Of a stretch of DNA of 64,000 nt, positions 24,201 through 34,989 are shown piece by piece. The stretch's first letter is position 1. Each line of letters starts with the position of its first letter. The stretch is from Blattamonas nauphoetae (lineage: Eukaryota > Preaxostyla > Oxymonadida), in the NCBI GenBank assembly GCA_033064195.1, contig JARBJD010000148.1:62001-126000 (forward strand). Reading direction: 5' to 3'. The notes beneath the pieces were generated by a model. It saw nothing but the letters and a program-made list of their open reading frames with translations, was not told the DNA's origin and made no database searches. A program made the position numbers and the translations under genes.

Positions 24201-26514
24201 ACACGGAATTCACAGAAATGACGATCCATTCGATGATCTTCACGCTCCCATTCCACTCCTCGTCACTCCCGAAATCCCCGCAGGGTACCGAATCTACGCA
24301 TCGCTGTGTCTCTTCGACGCGTTCAATCCAAGCGCACTGATCACCCTCCATCCGCTGAGCGAGGAAGAAGCAGCAGCGAAAATGACAGGCACAGACCAAA
24401 ATGAGAATCTTTCGTCTTTCTTCTCTTCAACGTTTGCACGCACGCAAGCCACCTCAACCCCTCCTGCCCCGTTTGAGACAACAACAGTGCGGTGTCCGTG
24501 TGGACGACGGCTGACAGATGGGATTGACTTCGAGAATCGGCTGATCGTCAAAATGAGACCCACATTCGTTGACGAAAAAGCGATCATCGCCGACAAACTC
24601 CGACATCGCGAAAAACGCGGCCGAAAGGAACAAGAAGACGACGCGTTGATTGGAATGGACCTGAACGGCGATTCCGAAGCTGATCTCGTCACTCCTGAGC
24701 AGCGGACTGTTCGAAGCCCCAGCGCACAACAACAACCTTGGAATATGCCCAACACACCAGTCCGATTCCCGTCGCTCAACCAGCCTCCGCTCCGAGCATT
24801 CTCCATCTCGTCTGGACAGGTCAATCTGGCGACGTTTGAGAGCGAGTTCTGGCAGAGTCCATATCAAGACACGTACCACTTCATTGAGTCGTTCTTCTTC
24901 CGTCCACAAACAAAGAGGAGACAGACACTGGTGAACATGCTCAAACAAAGAGTGGCACAGAGCATCAATGCGTCTGATGGACAGGCAGGAGTCCTTCCGA
25001 AGACAGAGCAAGCGACGAATGAAGAAGAGGAGAAGACACCGCTTCTTCCCTCGCTCGCTGAGATCATCGATTGGTGTGCGTCGAGTCTGCCGCAACTTGG
25101 GTTTCAGACAACCCCACACCCACTCCTTCCTCCATCTTTCACAGGCGCTGCTTCCGTCTCGCCCCCGCCCTGTCTGTTCATGACAATCAACTCTCTCACT
25201 CTCCTCTCACTCGCTGCCATCATTCTCCACATCACAGAATCGTCGGACGAGAACGTCACGTCGTCTCTGCCGCTACTTCTGTGCATCAACTCAACTTGCA
25301 TTCTGAGAGAGATCATCAGCTCTCTCGGCGTCCTCCCTCTCCTTCCCTCAACACTCACTCCTGTTCCCTTCCTCTCCACCACTCTCCTCTTCTCCCAAAT
25401 CCTCTCTTCCGAAGCCAGGTTGATCAAAAACCCTTCCATCGTCAATCTGGAAGCCATTGAGCACTTCTTCATCCATCTCCAACTTCTCCGCTTTTTCAAA
25501 GACGACCAGCGACTCAATCAATGTCTGACACTCTCTGCGACGTTCTTCGAGCGACTCATAAATCCCAAACAGCCCCAAAACCAGACACTCTCGATGAGCG
25601 CAGATCGGGCTGAACCGAACACGCCTGCCCCAACTGTCCACAACTGTCTGTCCACTCTCCTTTCTCGCACAGCTGCGTTCTATCTGGACCACGCCGACCA
25701 CATCCCTCTTCTTCATCAAACATTCCCAAGTGAGGATAGCCAGGCGCTCTCGCTCAACATTGCACACGGCGATTCTGTCAGTGTCACAGCGTCGGGAGCG
25801 TTTGTGTTTGATGATTTCACTGAAGACGGGTTGTTGGGAGAGCTGCTCGGAGGGAGTGTGCGAGAAGATCGGCAGATTGGAGCAGAGAAGAGGAAGGAAC
25901 TTCGACAGCGATTAAGAAACTACACACGAACACCTCGCTCTGAAAGTGAGGAAACACCGACAGATGAAGAAAGGAGGGATGGGAAGAAGGACAAACTTGC
26001 CATCGCAATTGGACCGAGCAAATACATCTTCGATTCAAACAGCGTGCACGGATGGAACACTTTCACTCACAAATACACCGGAAAGGGCGACGAGAGAGAC
26101 GGGAAGAAAGCGAACAAGAGGAAGACAGCTGCATACGATGCTGAGTCTGGTCAGAATGGAGAGATTACAAAGACGAAACGGGCCAGTGCAGATGAATCTG
26201 ACACTCACATTGAGATGAATCAGGGAGAGATGGAGTGGGGACAAGCAGCAGGATCCTCTCCGCACATCTCTGGCCACATTTTCGCTTCTCCTTCGTCTTC
26301 ATCGTACACCTCCTTCCAATCCCCCTCACTCTTCTCAGCCTTCGTGTCACCACACACCACTCCCCTCCTCTCCTCCTCGTCCTCCTCTCCCGAATTGAAC
26401 CTCCTTGGACATGTCAACACAAACATGTTCCCTGGTGGTCTGTTCTCATCGGTGGACACCTTTGATTTTGATGGATTTTTCACTCCAAGTGAGTTCCAGA
26501 CACTCGGCCAATGA
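21224..26514 (+). CDS. Zn2Cys6 (Gal4-type) transcription factor, 1688 aa
   Basis: Four exons (21224-21282, 21349-21366, 21419-21486, 21593-26514) join in phase across introns of 66, 52 and 106 nt, total 5067 nt. The first three exons encode MNSPNHPLIVKRA followed by a binuclear zinc cluster: Cys14, 17, 24, 30, 33 and 40 in the pattern CX2CX6CX5CX2CX6C, with the basic stretch RKKKIKC that contacts DNA in Gal4-type factors. The 18-nt second exon sits inside the cluster. The long last exon is mostly helical with Ser/Pro-rich linkers, a CPCGRR motif near 24500, acidic and Lys-rich parts at about 25850-26200 and a low-complexity C-terminus. This is close to a fungal architecture; such clusters also occur in some amoebozoans. 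Target genes unknown. Confidence 0.85.
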
Positions 26515-26671
26515 TCTCATTCTCTTTCTTGGTATTGACTCGTTGGGGATAGCTTAATTTGCTGATCATACACTTCATTTGTTTTGTTGCGAATTTTGGT
26601 AGTGTATTCACTTCTAGTTTTCCTTTTTGGAGTATTTTTTTTTGACAGAAATGACAGCTCTTCATTCCTGA

Positions 26672-26678
26672 CCCATAA
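26672..26678 (+). promoter_or_regulatory. CCCATAA motif, Arm-like copy 1
   Basis: CCCATAA within TGACCCATAACGAG, 28 nt before ATG 26707. The same motif lies 26-28 nt upstream in all five intact copies, while surrounding bases differ. It may be an initiator or core promoter element. Confidence 0.55.
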
Positions 26679-26706
26679 CGAGTGATTGATCTCAGAATCC
26701 TTCGGA

Positions 26707-27780
26707 ATGACGACTTTAGACGCGAATCCGCCCCCTTCCACTGATTCTCCTTGCTGTAGTATCTCTTCCCACTTCTTTTCATATTCTCCAGACTGTTCTA
26801 CTTTCCTCAATTGGCAAGACAATCGAAAAGAATCTGTACATGAAAAGACGATTGTACTTCGGTCACTCGTTGCCACTTTGACGTTAAATCCTGCACTTGA
26901 TTACTCTCTGGAAGAGAAGGCCGTGAAATTCCTCAAATCTGTGGATCCTGATGATGAAGAATCAGCGGATGCTTATCTCAGCAGCTTTGCATCGAATTCT
27001 GATACCTCTTTGACCAAATTCCTACAGTTCATTGTAGTGCTCATTTCTTCCCCCAATCTAGTCATCACCGCCGCATCAATGAAGATGCTCCAACGATTTA
27101 CGCTGACGTGTTCAGCTAAACTCCGACTTGCCCTCGTCAGAGCTGATCTGATCACTCAACTCATCGTCACTCTCAATCCACAGTCTCTTTCTTTTGCAGA
27201 AGCGGCCAGTATCCACATCAACGTCATGAAAAGCATCACCTTGTCTTTCTGTCTCTCGACACGGGATGGTCTCGCCTCCCTCGAAATTGAAGATGGTGAT
27301 GAACAACAAGCTGTTCAGGAGACCATTTTTCGACAAGTTGTGGCACCTTCAGAGAAGTATATATGCTATTTGTGCGTACACAGCTATTCGCTCATCCGTA
27401 GACACCTGTCTGGATGTTTTCTGGAACTTCTCGGACGATTCCTCCACATATCTCCTTATTATCAACCGACTTTGGAAATTATTCTTCATATGCCTGTCTT
27501 TCTCGTGATCCCAAGTTGTCTCACACTCATCGAAAATGAATACCCAATCTGGTTTTTTCTGTCTAAATTGAAGGATGCCCAGCGGGAATGGAACAAAGAA
27601 AGGGGAGAAGTGCGACAGATGTGGAAGACAGTGCATCGAATATTGAGAATGGAGGGCATCGAAGATGTGATTGAAGAAAAGCTGCTAAACAACAAACACG
27701 GATCCATCGGAAGTTTTACTGTGACCCACTCGATCGGATGGAACAACTTGCTGGGAGTGAACCTTCCAAAACAGGAATAA
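26707..27780 (+). CDS. Arm-like family protein, 357 aa (copy 1)
   Basis: Family blocks in order: FLNW near residue 40, VLRSLVATLTLNPALD, KAVKFLKSV, FIVVLISSPNLVITAASM, LIVTLNPQSLSFAEA, APSEKYICYLCVHS, HMPVFLVIPSCL, VRQMWKTVHRILRMEGIEDV and a C-terminal IGWNNLLGVNLPK. The spacing of helices is Arm/HEAT-like, but no characterised homologue comes to mind. The ATG after the conserved upstream motif is used rather than the in-frame start 21 nt earlier, giving the family length. It is single-exon, starts 192 bp after the Zn2Cys6 gene and is followed by the conserved family tail. Confidence 0.75.
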   Translation: MTTLDANPPPSTDSPCCSISSHFFSYSPDCSTFLNWQDNRKESVHEKTIVLRSLVATLTLNPALDYSLEEKAVKFLKSVDPDDEESADAYLSSFASNSDTSLTKFLQFIVVLISSPNLVITAASMKMLQRFTLTCSAKLRLALVRADLITQLIVTLNPQSLSFAEAASIHINVMKSITLSFCLSTRDGLASLEIEDGDEQQAVQETIFRQVVAPSEKYICYLCVHSYSLIRRHLSGCFLELLGRFLHISPYYQPTLEIILHMPVFLVIPSCLTLIENEYPIWFFLSKLKDAQREWNKERGEVRQMWKTVHRILRMEGIEDVIEEKLLNNKHGSIGSFTVTHSIGWNNLLGVNLPKQE

Positions 27781-28020
27781 CAGCAGACATGAACAATCGA
27801 CAATTTCGACCTGTTTCTGACTGCTATTTGACAACTCACACTGTTTATATGTGATCTTTGTCGGCTCTGGCATCACATCACGATTTGCCAGAAAGATTCA
27901 GATTTCTCTCGCCAGTTTCGCTCGGTGGTCGCCACACTCGCACTTCACAGCCACACTCGCACTGCTCTTTTGTGGAAGGCGATGCGTCGATGGATCGTCA
28001 TTCCCCAGAATTTGCTAATA
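27781..28020 (+). repeat. Conserved family 3' tail, copy 1
   Basis: The sequence after the stop is shared, often base for base over the first 120 bp, with the flanks of the copies ending at 33134 and 50333, and more weakly with that ending at 30546. So the duplicated unit is larger than the open frame. Confidence 0.65.
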
Positions 28021-28046
28021 ATATGCTGACCCATCTCCTTGCTTAA

Positions 28047-28337
28047 TTCTTCACGCTTCAAAACTTGCACCGGTTGGATATTTCGTTCAATTCGATCGCG
28101 ATCATCTCGCCATCAAACTCTCTCCTCGCATCGCTCGTTTCACCATCTCGGATGCCGAACACACTCTCCCTTGCTTGGAGTGAGATTTCGGAGCTTCCGT
28201 GTCTTTTCTTCCGATCGCTGCCGAACTTGAGTCGCGTGGACTTGTCGTTGAATGAGCTGACTTATCTATCAACATTGACTGGTTGGGAGAACACGAAGCG
28301 GATCTCGGTGGACGTGTGGTTGACCGAACTGACATGA
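28047..28337 (+). pseudogene. Leucine-rich-repeat protein fragment
   Basis: An open segment reads LQNLHRLDISFNSIAIIS and later LPNLSRVDLSLNELTYLS, two clear LRR units (LxxLxxLdLSxNxL). It has no start, signal peptide or continuation; further LRR-like words appear in another frame near 28600-28740. The rest to 29460 is without a supportable gene. Confidence 0.5.
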
Positions 28338-29437
28338 CTGCCTCACTTTCTGGTTGAAACGATGACATTGCTGCACTCGTCGCATTTGCTCTCTCCGCCA
28401 ATGATTCTTCGGAACGTGCTCTCCACACACACCAGCCATACCTACACAGGCCTCTCCCGTCGCACTGACGCTGGACGAGTCTGAGAGTCGTCCACTCCCC
28501 TCCCACACATCTCTCCGCCTGTCTCCGCCGCCTCAAACGAAACTTGGGGTCACTTTTCGTTGCTCTCACGACAACCATCTCGCCACTCGCCTCGCCCGTT
28601 GCAGTTTGGGCATCTGAACGTATCGCTAAACAGGCAGTGTGTGGGTGAAGTGGGGAGGTGGTCCAGGTCGCTGCGTCTGTTGAACGCCAAATTCGAGAGA
28701 CTCCATGCACTGCAACAACTGAATCCGAACTGTGCCCAGAGGAGAAGCTTGTGCAGATATTGGAACAACACGGATTGACTGTGCGAATCACTGACGATTG
28801 TCTCGATGAGGGGATCTCTGCGAGGCTTGAGAGTCAACTGAACTGGACAGATCAGGAAGAAAGCGGAAGAAAAGAGGAAAGACCACAAAAAAATGGAGAA
28901 GTGGAAAGCGAGTGGTCGGATGGCGTCGAGATGGATCCGAGTCTTCTGCTTCCATCGATGGATCGTCGCCAGAAGAAACAAACACGATTGCCAGCCAAAT
29001 CGGCCAGAGGACACAGCACAGACAGAAGCGGTTGTGAAGGCAGACTCGCCGACAGAGAAATGGGAAGGTGCTCAAAGAACCGTGGATGCCGATGTCTTCG
29101 CTGCTCTCCCAGCCATCCTCTCCACATCGCCTTCCCGTCCTTCCACTGAGCAGACGAGCAGACTCAGTTCATTAGACTAAATCTGCTGTCGTTTGCCACT
29201 GTCCATTCGAAGAAATGAACGGCGAACCTCGGCGTCTGCATCTCTTCATCCGTCCTCCTGCGTGGTCTTGCTCTTGTTTGCCATTCAAGAAGGAAATGAT
29301 GATTGTAAAACTACATTTCATCTCGTTGCAGAGCTCATCTTCATTCCTGGATCGTCTCACTAATCACGATGTGATACATTGTTCTTCATTTTGTAAATAT
29401 TGTTCATTTTGGTGTTGTTTGACACTTTTTTGGGTAC
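28338..29437. other. Stretch without a supportable gene
   Basis: It contains protein-like pieces (around 28658-29149, plus strand, charged and Gln/Glu-rich) but no complete frame. Probably decayed tail of the LRR-type gene. Confidence 0.35.
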
Positions 29438-29444
29438 CCCATAA
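29438..29444 (+). promoter_or_regulatory. CCCATAA motif, Arm-like copy 2
   Basis: CCCATAACGAGA, 28 nt before ATG 29473, same spacing as at copies 1 and 3. Confidence 0.55.
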
Positions 29445-29472
29445 CGAGAGTCTTATCACCTAATCTGACGAA

Positions 29473-30546
29473 ATGGGCAATGTAATCTTTAACAAAAGCT
29501 CTTCGTCAAGTACAGCACGCTCTCATTTGTCCTCCCTTCAGTTGTCATATCCCGTTGATTGTTCTGCTTTCTTGAATTGGGACGAAAGCACACTTGAATC
29601 TGAAAACGAAAAGGCCGTTGTCTTTCGATCTCTCGTAGCCACTGTGAAGTTGCAGCCTGCTCTTGATGACTCTCTGGTAGTTAAAGCAGCGAAACTTCTC
29701 AAGTCCGTGGAAATTCACAATTCAGAATCAGCCGATGCTTTTTTCAACATATTTGGGCGAACCCTTGACGAATCTTCAAGAAACTTCGTACAGTCCATTG
29801 TGGTTCTCATTTCTTCCCGCAGTCAGGTCATCACCAAAACAGCAATGAAGATGCTCCATAGTCTGATCAGCTATTGTTCAGCAAAAGTCCGACTTTCATT
29901 CGTCAAAGCCGATCTGGTCTCTCAAATCGTCATCAATCTCAATCCACTGTCTCTTTCATTCGACAAAGCCGTCGATATCCACATCCATTTCATGAGAATC
30001 ATCTCCTTTTCTCTCTGGCTCGCAATTCCGTATGGACTCGAACAACTCGAAATTGAAGAAGACTATAAACAACAAACAGTTCATGAGACTATCTTACAGC
30101 AAATTGTAGCCCCTTCGGAGAAGTATATTTGGCATTTGTGTATGAACCGCTATTCGATCATCGATGGGAAGCTATCCTTAAATTTTCTGGATCTGCTTGC
30201 CAGACTCCTCGAAATATCTCCTTACTATCAACCCACAATGGATTTCGTCCTGAATATACCTTTCTTTCTCACGATACCAAGTTGTCTGACATTCTTCGAA
30301 AATGAACACTCAATCTGGTATTTTTTGTATCAAATAAGCAATGCCCAGCGGGAATGGAACGATCAAGGCAGAGCTGTGCGACAGATGGGGAAGAAATTGC
30401 GTCGAATGTTGAGAATGGAGGGCATCGAAGATGTGATTGAGGAACAGCTGCAAAATGACAAAAACACAACATCAGGAAGATTAATTGTTGCCAAGTCGAT
30501 CAGATGGAGCAACCTGCAGGACATGAACAATCTGGAACCGAAGTAG
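29473..30546 (+). CDS. Arm-like family protein, 357 aa (copy 2)
   Basis: Intact single-exon copy with CSAFLNWDE, VVFRSLVATVKLQPALDDS, SIVVLISSRSQVITKTAM, INLNPLSLSFDKA, APSEKYIWHLCMNRYS, IPFFLTIPSCLTFFE and MLRMEGIEDVIEEQ. It keeps the family length exactly. The C-terminus ends NNLEPK instead of the usual NLPKQE, and the 3' tail is more diverged than in the other copies. Confidence 0.75.
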   Translation: MGNVIFNKSSSSSTARSHLSSLQLSYPVDCSAFLNWDESTLESENEKAVVFRSLVATVKLQPALDDSLVVKAAKLLKSVEIHNSESADAFFNIFGRTLDESSRNFVQSIVVLISSRSQVITKTAMKMLHSLISYCSAKVRLSFVKADLVSQIVINLNPLSLSFDKAVDIHIHFMRIISFSLWLAIPYGLEQLEIEEDYKQQTVHETILQQIVAPSEKYIWHLCMNRYSIIDGKLSLNFLDLLARLLEISPYYQPTMDFVLNIPFFLTIPSCLTFFENEHSIWYFLYQISNAQREWNDQGRAVRQMGKKLRRMLRMEGIEDVIEEQLQNDKNTTSGRLIVAKSIRWSNLQDMNNLEPK

Positions 30547-31937
30547 AAACAGAAATGAACCAGCGACTCTTTCGAACTGTTTCTGACTCCTTTTGGACAG
30601 CAAACACTGTTTTTGGGTGATCTTTGTCGACTCTGGCATCCCCTCATGGTTTCGTTTGCCAGAAAGATTGGGATTCTCTCTCGCCACTCTCGCTCGATAA
30701 TCACTCCTCTCTCCTTCGCCGCCACTCTCACCAAGCTCGCACCACTCCTTTGTGGAAAGCAATCCGTTCAACGATGGATGGATGGTGAAAATTGGTGGGA
30801 GTTTGTGTTTGCGTGATTGTTCTCGAAAATCGATTCCACATCGACCATCGTCCTCGACTCTTCAGAAAGACGAACCAACAAAATTGCTTTGTGGAGCACA
30901 CCAACCAAATCCCGTCCATCTCCCTCTCGAAAAGAGATGAAGAACATGTCACTCCGTCTTCTCCTCAATTCCTTTCCATACGAAGCTGTTTGTGATGGCG
31001 ATTTGTGGTTGGATTGATGATTCGAGGAATCGCTGTTCGGCACACTCTCATCTCAGCCGCAATGCATCGTTCGCTGAAGGATCTTCGTCAGACAGCATCC
31101 CGTTCATTGGGGTGTTCTTTTCGTCGACCTGCCAGATCGTCACCAACTCCACCACGCTCTCCCTCCACACATCGCCCAACACTGTCCTGAATGTCTTCAA
31201 AAGAAACTCGTCAAAGCTGATCTGACACCTCCTTTCGTCATCACTCTCAATCGACTTCCTCTTTCGATGTCAGATTCTCCATGCCTCCCCCTCCTTCTCG
31301 AACATCGTCAGACCTCTCTCCTGCTGCCACTTCTTTCGCGATTTGTCAGAATCAGACGCTTCCCCCACCGACCCTCGCTGCTGTTTATGCCCTGCCCCTC
31401 TTTCTCCCTTTCTCGAGCCACGAATCAACTCCCGAATCCGACATGTCGATTCAAGTCTATTTCTGAACACAATCACGTTGTTGAAAGAACGAAACACGAA
31501 CAATCGAGAACAATGAGCTGGTGACGATCCTTCTTCAAAAGATGTGAATGGAGGGCTCGGAGGACACTCTGGAAGCAAGGCAGCTGAAAGGGCCCTAATT
31601 CGATTGATTCGATGGACTTCCCCTTCTCAACACGTTGCCTCTTCTGCTGTGTGTGCCAGAGTCGATCTCTCGCACACTCTTCCACCAACCAGACATCCGA
31701 ACACATGCCAGCAGAAGGGACGAGAACATGCGAACGCGGGCTGTCAACCACTCCTTCGTCTTGCAATGGATTCGCGTGACTCTCACAACATCACGCTGGC
31801 ACCAAGTTGTGGAAGGGAACGAATCGAGGGAATGAACAACAAAGCAATGAGAAACAACAAAACATGATGCGTCCATCTCTTCTTCTGCGTTCATCATTCA
31901 TCTCACCCCGTTCCCTAGCTTTGTCTTCATTATTGGA
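30547..31937 (+). pseudogene. Diverged 3' tail and decayed Arm-like paralogue
   Basis: The first 130 bp after the stop match the family tail. Further on, short frames repeat family words: SFAATLTKLAPLL near 30720, and KLVKADLTPPFVITLNRLPLS near 31220-31270, which equals LVQADLIPQLIVTLNPQSLS of intact copies. Frame changes and stops separate the pieces, so this is a dead divergent member. Confidence 0.5.
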
Positions 31938-32025
31938 TTGTCTCAATCTTTATTGGTTGAGTTTTATTCTTCCTTTTGGATGTCGCTTTCATCTCAATAT
32001 CTTTCTTTGAATCTTGTTTTTCTGA

Positions 32026-32032
32026 CCCATAA
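32026..32032 (+). promoter_or_regulatory. CCCATAA motif, Arm-like copy 3
   Basis: TGACCCATAACGAAG, 28 nt before ATG 32061. Confidence 0.55.
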
Positions 32033-32060
32033 CGAAGTGTTTTTCACTGAATCAAACAGA

Positions 32061-33134
32061 ATGACCATGATTAACGAGAAAACAGACACCTCTTCAAATG
32101 CGACGTGCGCTACTATGTCCTCCCCTCATGTGGCTTGTTTCATGGATTGCTCACCATACCTGAATTGGAGTGAGGACCAATTTGTGCATGAAGAGGACAA
32201 GGCCGTTATCTTTCGATCTCTTGTTGCGATGGTGAAGTCCCAGCGTGCTCTTGATGGCTCTATGGAAACTAAAGCGGTGAGATTTCTCAAATATGTGATT
32301 CCATGGGATGAAGAATCAGCTGAGGGTTTTCTCAGCGACCTTGCATCGTTTTCTGATGATTTTTCGACAGACTTCGTACAGTCCGTTGGTGTGCTCATTT
32401 CCTTACCCAGTAAGACAATCACAGGTGCGACTGTGGAAATGCTCGACTGTCTGATCATGTGGAGTTCCTTTAAAGTTTGCTATCCTCTCTTCCAAGCTGA
32501 TCTGATGCATCAACTCATCATCACTCTCAATCCACAGTCTCTTTCATTCACCGAAGCAGTCGAGATCCACACTAGTCTCTTTAACATCTTCCGCAAGTCC
32601 ATCTATCTCGCAACTCCACGTAGACTCACACAACTCGAAATTGAAGATGGTTATGAACAACAATCTGTTCTCGAGACTGTTTTGAAGCAAGTTCTTGTGA
32701 CTTCGGAGACCTATACTAACCATTTGTGCGTGAACCGCTTTTCGATCTCCAATTCAAACCTATCTTTTGAATTCATGCGTCTTCTTGTCTGTCTCCTCCG
32801 AGTTTGCCTGTATCATCAACCAACTATGAATTTTATTCTTCATATGCCAGTTTTTCTCACGATCCCGAGTTGTCTCTCATTCCTCGAAAAAGATGACTCA
32901 ATCTGGAATTTTCTGCATGAAATGATCTATTCTCAGCGTGTATGGAACGACCAAGATGGAGAAGTGCGACAGATGTGGAAGACAGTGCATCGAATGTTGA
33001 GAATGGAGGGCATCGAGGATGTGATGGAGGAAAAGCTGCAAAACGACGAAAATGAATACCTCGGAAGATGGATTGTTGACGAATCAATCCAATGGAACAA
33101 CCTACTGGGCATGAACCTTCCAAAACAGGAATAA
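32061..33134 (+). CDS. Arm-like family protein, 357 aa (copy 3)
   Basis: The open frame extends 123 nt further upstream, but ATG 32061 restores the family length and the distance to the upstream motif. Blocks: CSPYLNWSED, VIFRSLVAMVKSQRALD, SVGVLISLPSKTITGATV, LIITLNPQSLSFTEA, TSETYTNHLCVNRFS, HMPVFLTIPSCLSFLE, MLRMEGIEDVMEEK. Its 3' flank is hit twice: a 450-bp MITE 25 bp after the stop and the 15-kb MULE 705 bp after it. Confidence 0.75.
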   Translation: MTMINEKTDTSSNATCATMSSPHVACFMDCSPYLNWSEDQFVHEEDKAVIFRSLVAMVKSQRALDGSMETKAVRFLKYVIPWDEESAEGFLSDLASFSDDFSTDFVQSVGVLISLPSKTITGATVEMLDCLIMWSSFKVCYPLFQADLMHQLIITLNPQSLSFTEAVEIHTSLFNIFRKSIYLATPRRLTQLEIEDGYEQQSVLETVLKQVLVTSETYTNHLCVNRFSISNSNLSFEFMRLLVCLLRVCLYHQPTMNFILHMPVFLTIPSCLSFLEKDDSIWNFLHEMIYSQRVWNDQDGEVRQMWKTVHRMLRMEGIEDVMEEKLQNDENEYLGRWIVDESIQWNNLLGMNLPKQE

Positions 33135-33159
33135 CAGCAGACATGAACAATCGACAATT

Positions 33160-33609
33160 GTGCGATTCTCAATGAAATAAGGGATGCGTGGGTTCGTTGT
33201 ATCCACGAAGACTATAGTCCTCACAATCATAATTCTTCGTCAACAATCCCGAAATACAGTATTTATGAACTTTTTTTCATTTTCAAAAAACATTAAAGTT
33301 GTCTCGATCAACCCAGAAATCTCACGTTTTTTCGGTTTTTCTCTTTAATGGATGATTTATCTCCATTGGATCACATACAAACCTCTTTTTTTGTTGTTTT
33401 ACATCCTTTCTCTGTCTTTGAACATGTTTTGTTACAAAAAAGTGTGCAAAAATGTGCTCATCTTAAAACGGCCATCTCATGCGCGATCATGCTTGAAATC
33501 CTAAAATTCACCTGTACTCTGTCTATTGAACACTTGAACGATATTTAGGTGATTTTTTATTTTTTTCCACACACATATATTGTTTTCCACATTTCAATAA
33601 GAATCGCAC
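33160..33609. mobile_element. MITE, 450 bp, in the family 3' tail
   Basis: Ends read GTGCGATTCT(C/T)A(A/T)TGAAAT inward (17/19 identical), bordered by AATT (33156-33159) and AATG (33610-33613), a 4-bp duplication with one mismatch. The flanks rejoin to the uninterrupted tail seen at 27781-27850 and 50334-50400, so those copies are the empty site. No coding capacity. The TIR start resembles that of the 7451-9885 transposon, and both use 4 bp. Confidence 0.8.
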
Positions 33610-33839
33610 AATGTCGACCTGTTTCTGACTGCTATTTGACAACTCACACTGTTTGTGTGTGATCTTTGTCGACTCTGACATCACATCACGATTTGCCAGA
33701 AAGATTCAGATTTCTCTCGCCAGTCTCGCTCGATGGTCGCCACACTCTCCTTCGCCGCCTCTCTCGCACTCCTCGTTTCGGGAAGACATCCGTCGATTGA
33801 TGGTGACGATTGGTGGGAGCTCGTGTCCGCATTCTGGAT
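33610..33839 (+). repeat. Conserved family 3' tail, copy 3 (left of the MULE)
   Basis: Continuation of the tail after the MITE; reads MVATLSFAASLALLVSGRHPS at about 33734. It is cut at 33839 by the MULE and resumes at 48930. Confidence 0.65.
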
Positions 33840-34163
33840 GGTAGCGTCTAGAGGCAGACCCCATTTTAGCTCGAGGCAGACCCCCGATTGCTAGACACAG
33901 ACCCCATTTTAGCTCGAGGCAGACCCCAGATTGCTAGAGGCAGACCCCATTCTAGCTTGGTGCAGACCCCTCCTGTTTTCCGTTATTATTCACCATTTTT
34001 TCACAATTTTAAACGTATTTTGACAAAAAATCACTTCTTACGCCGTTTTCTCATGGTGTTTTCCAAAAAGATGCTAATTCACCGAAGTCTTCATCAAAAC
34101 ACAAATTCATGGGTTGATCAATCCATTTTGAACAACACATCTCAGCCACAGAAGCAACGGACG
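33840..34163 (+). repeat. MULE left terminal inverted repeat
   Basis: 324 bp, pairing with 48607-48929. The outer 130 bp hold six copies of a GGCAGACCCC core at 20-24 bp spacing (alternating ATTTTAGCTC and GATTGCTAGA spacers); the inner part is unique and A/T-rich. Confidence 0.85.
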
Positions 34164-34238
34164 ACAACGCATGAGCCAATGACGCACAGGGGAGTTCCTC
34201 CAGTCCACAATCCGAGTGGTCCCAGAATCCAGTCGACA

Positions 34239-34640
34239 TTAAATTGGGTTTCCAGCAACGTGAGGATGGAACTCGTACAGCAGCGAAGATGGGTTGGACT
34301 TCGATGCTGGGAGAGACGCATCAAACACCAAAACTTCACCCATTGTGTTCGACAGATTGAACATCCCATCCCAATCGGTCGATGAGAACGATCCTCCATT
34401 CAGTTTCGACAAAAGAATCGCACTCCCGACACCCGAGCTCGAACAATCTGACAAAACTGTGTTCAACACTGAAACACGAGCTGTGTTGCTCGCATCAGCA
34501 CGCAGAACACTTCCATGACTTTCCAACACAACAATCAACGAGAAGCGGCAATTCGACATCGAAACTGAACAGCTCGTCGAAATCAGAGTAACAGACGAGA
34601 GAGACGCTGACGAGACATTCGTCGATTCCAGTGTCACTTG
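34239..34640 (-). pseudogene. Beta-helix surface-protein fragment (MULE cargo)
   Basis: An open segment on the minus strand with Ser-rich, short-strand repeats (SSVTLISTSCSVSMSNCRF, SHGSVLRADASNTARVSVLN) of the kind that form right-handed beta-helices in large protist surface proteins. It has no start, signal peptide or membrane segment, so it is an internal fragment. Confidence 0.45.
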
Positions 34641-34989
34641 GTGAGCTGAACCACAAATCAGTTGGAACGAGAAAGGAGAGAACAGGAAAGAGAGGACAAA
34701 TAAGATACAACACAGAGAGTCGAGTTCAGAAGCGCACAGTCTTCCTGAAACAGGACAGTTCTGAGATTCCTGATCAGTGTCTTTCCGATCGAGTTAAGTG
34801 TCTTGTCTTGCGATTGCTCGTGGGTCTTCCCGACTGTGGACATTGAAACTGGAGTGTTGGCACCAGAGGGCGACGAGAAGTGACTTTTATGTTTCGATGA
34901 TGTGTCCAGATTTCATTGCAGTCGTGCACAATCCGAAACGACAAGTGCTCCAAAATGTTGCAGATAGCCATCTGCCTGGTGTTTTGTAG

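Noticed and set aside
26686-26706. Start of Arm-like copy 1 at 26686
   Set aside because: ATG 26707 keeps the 357-aa length and the 28-nt spacing to the motif seen in its paralogues.
31938-32060. Upstream in-frame start of Arm-like copy 3
   Set aside because: It lies before the conserved CCCATAA motif and would exceed the fixed family length.
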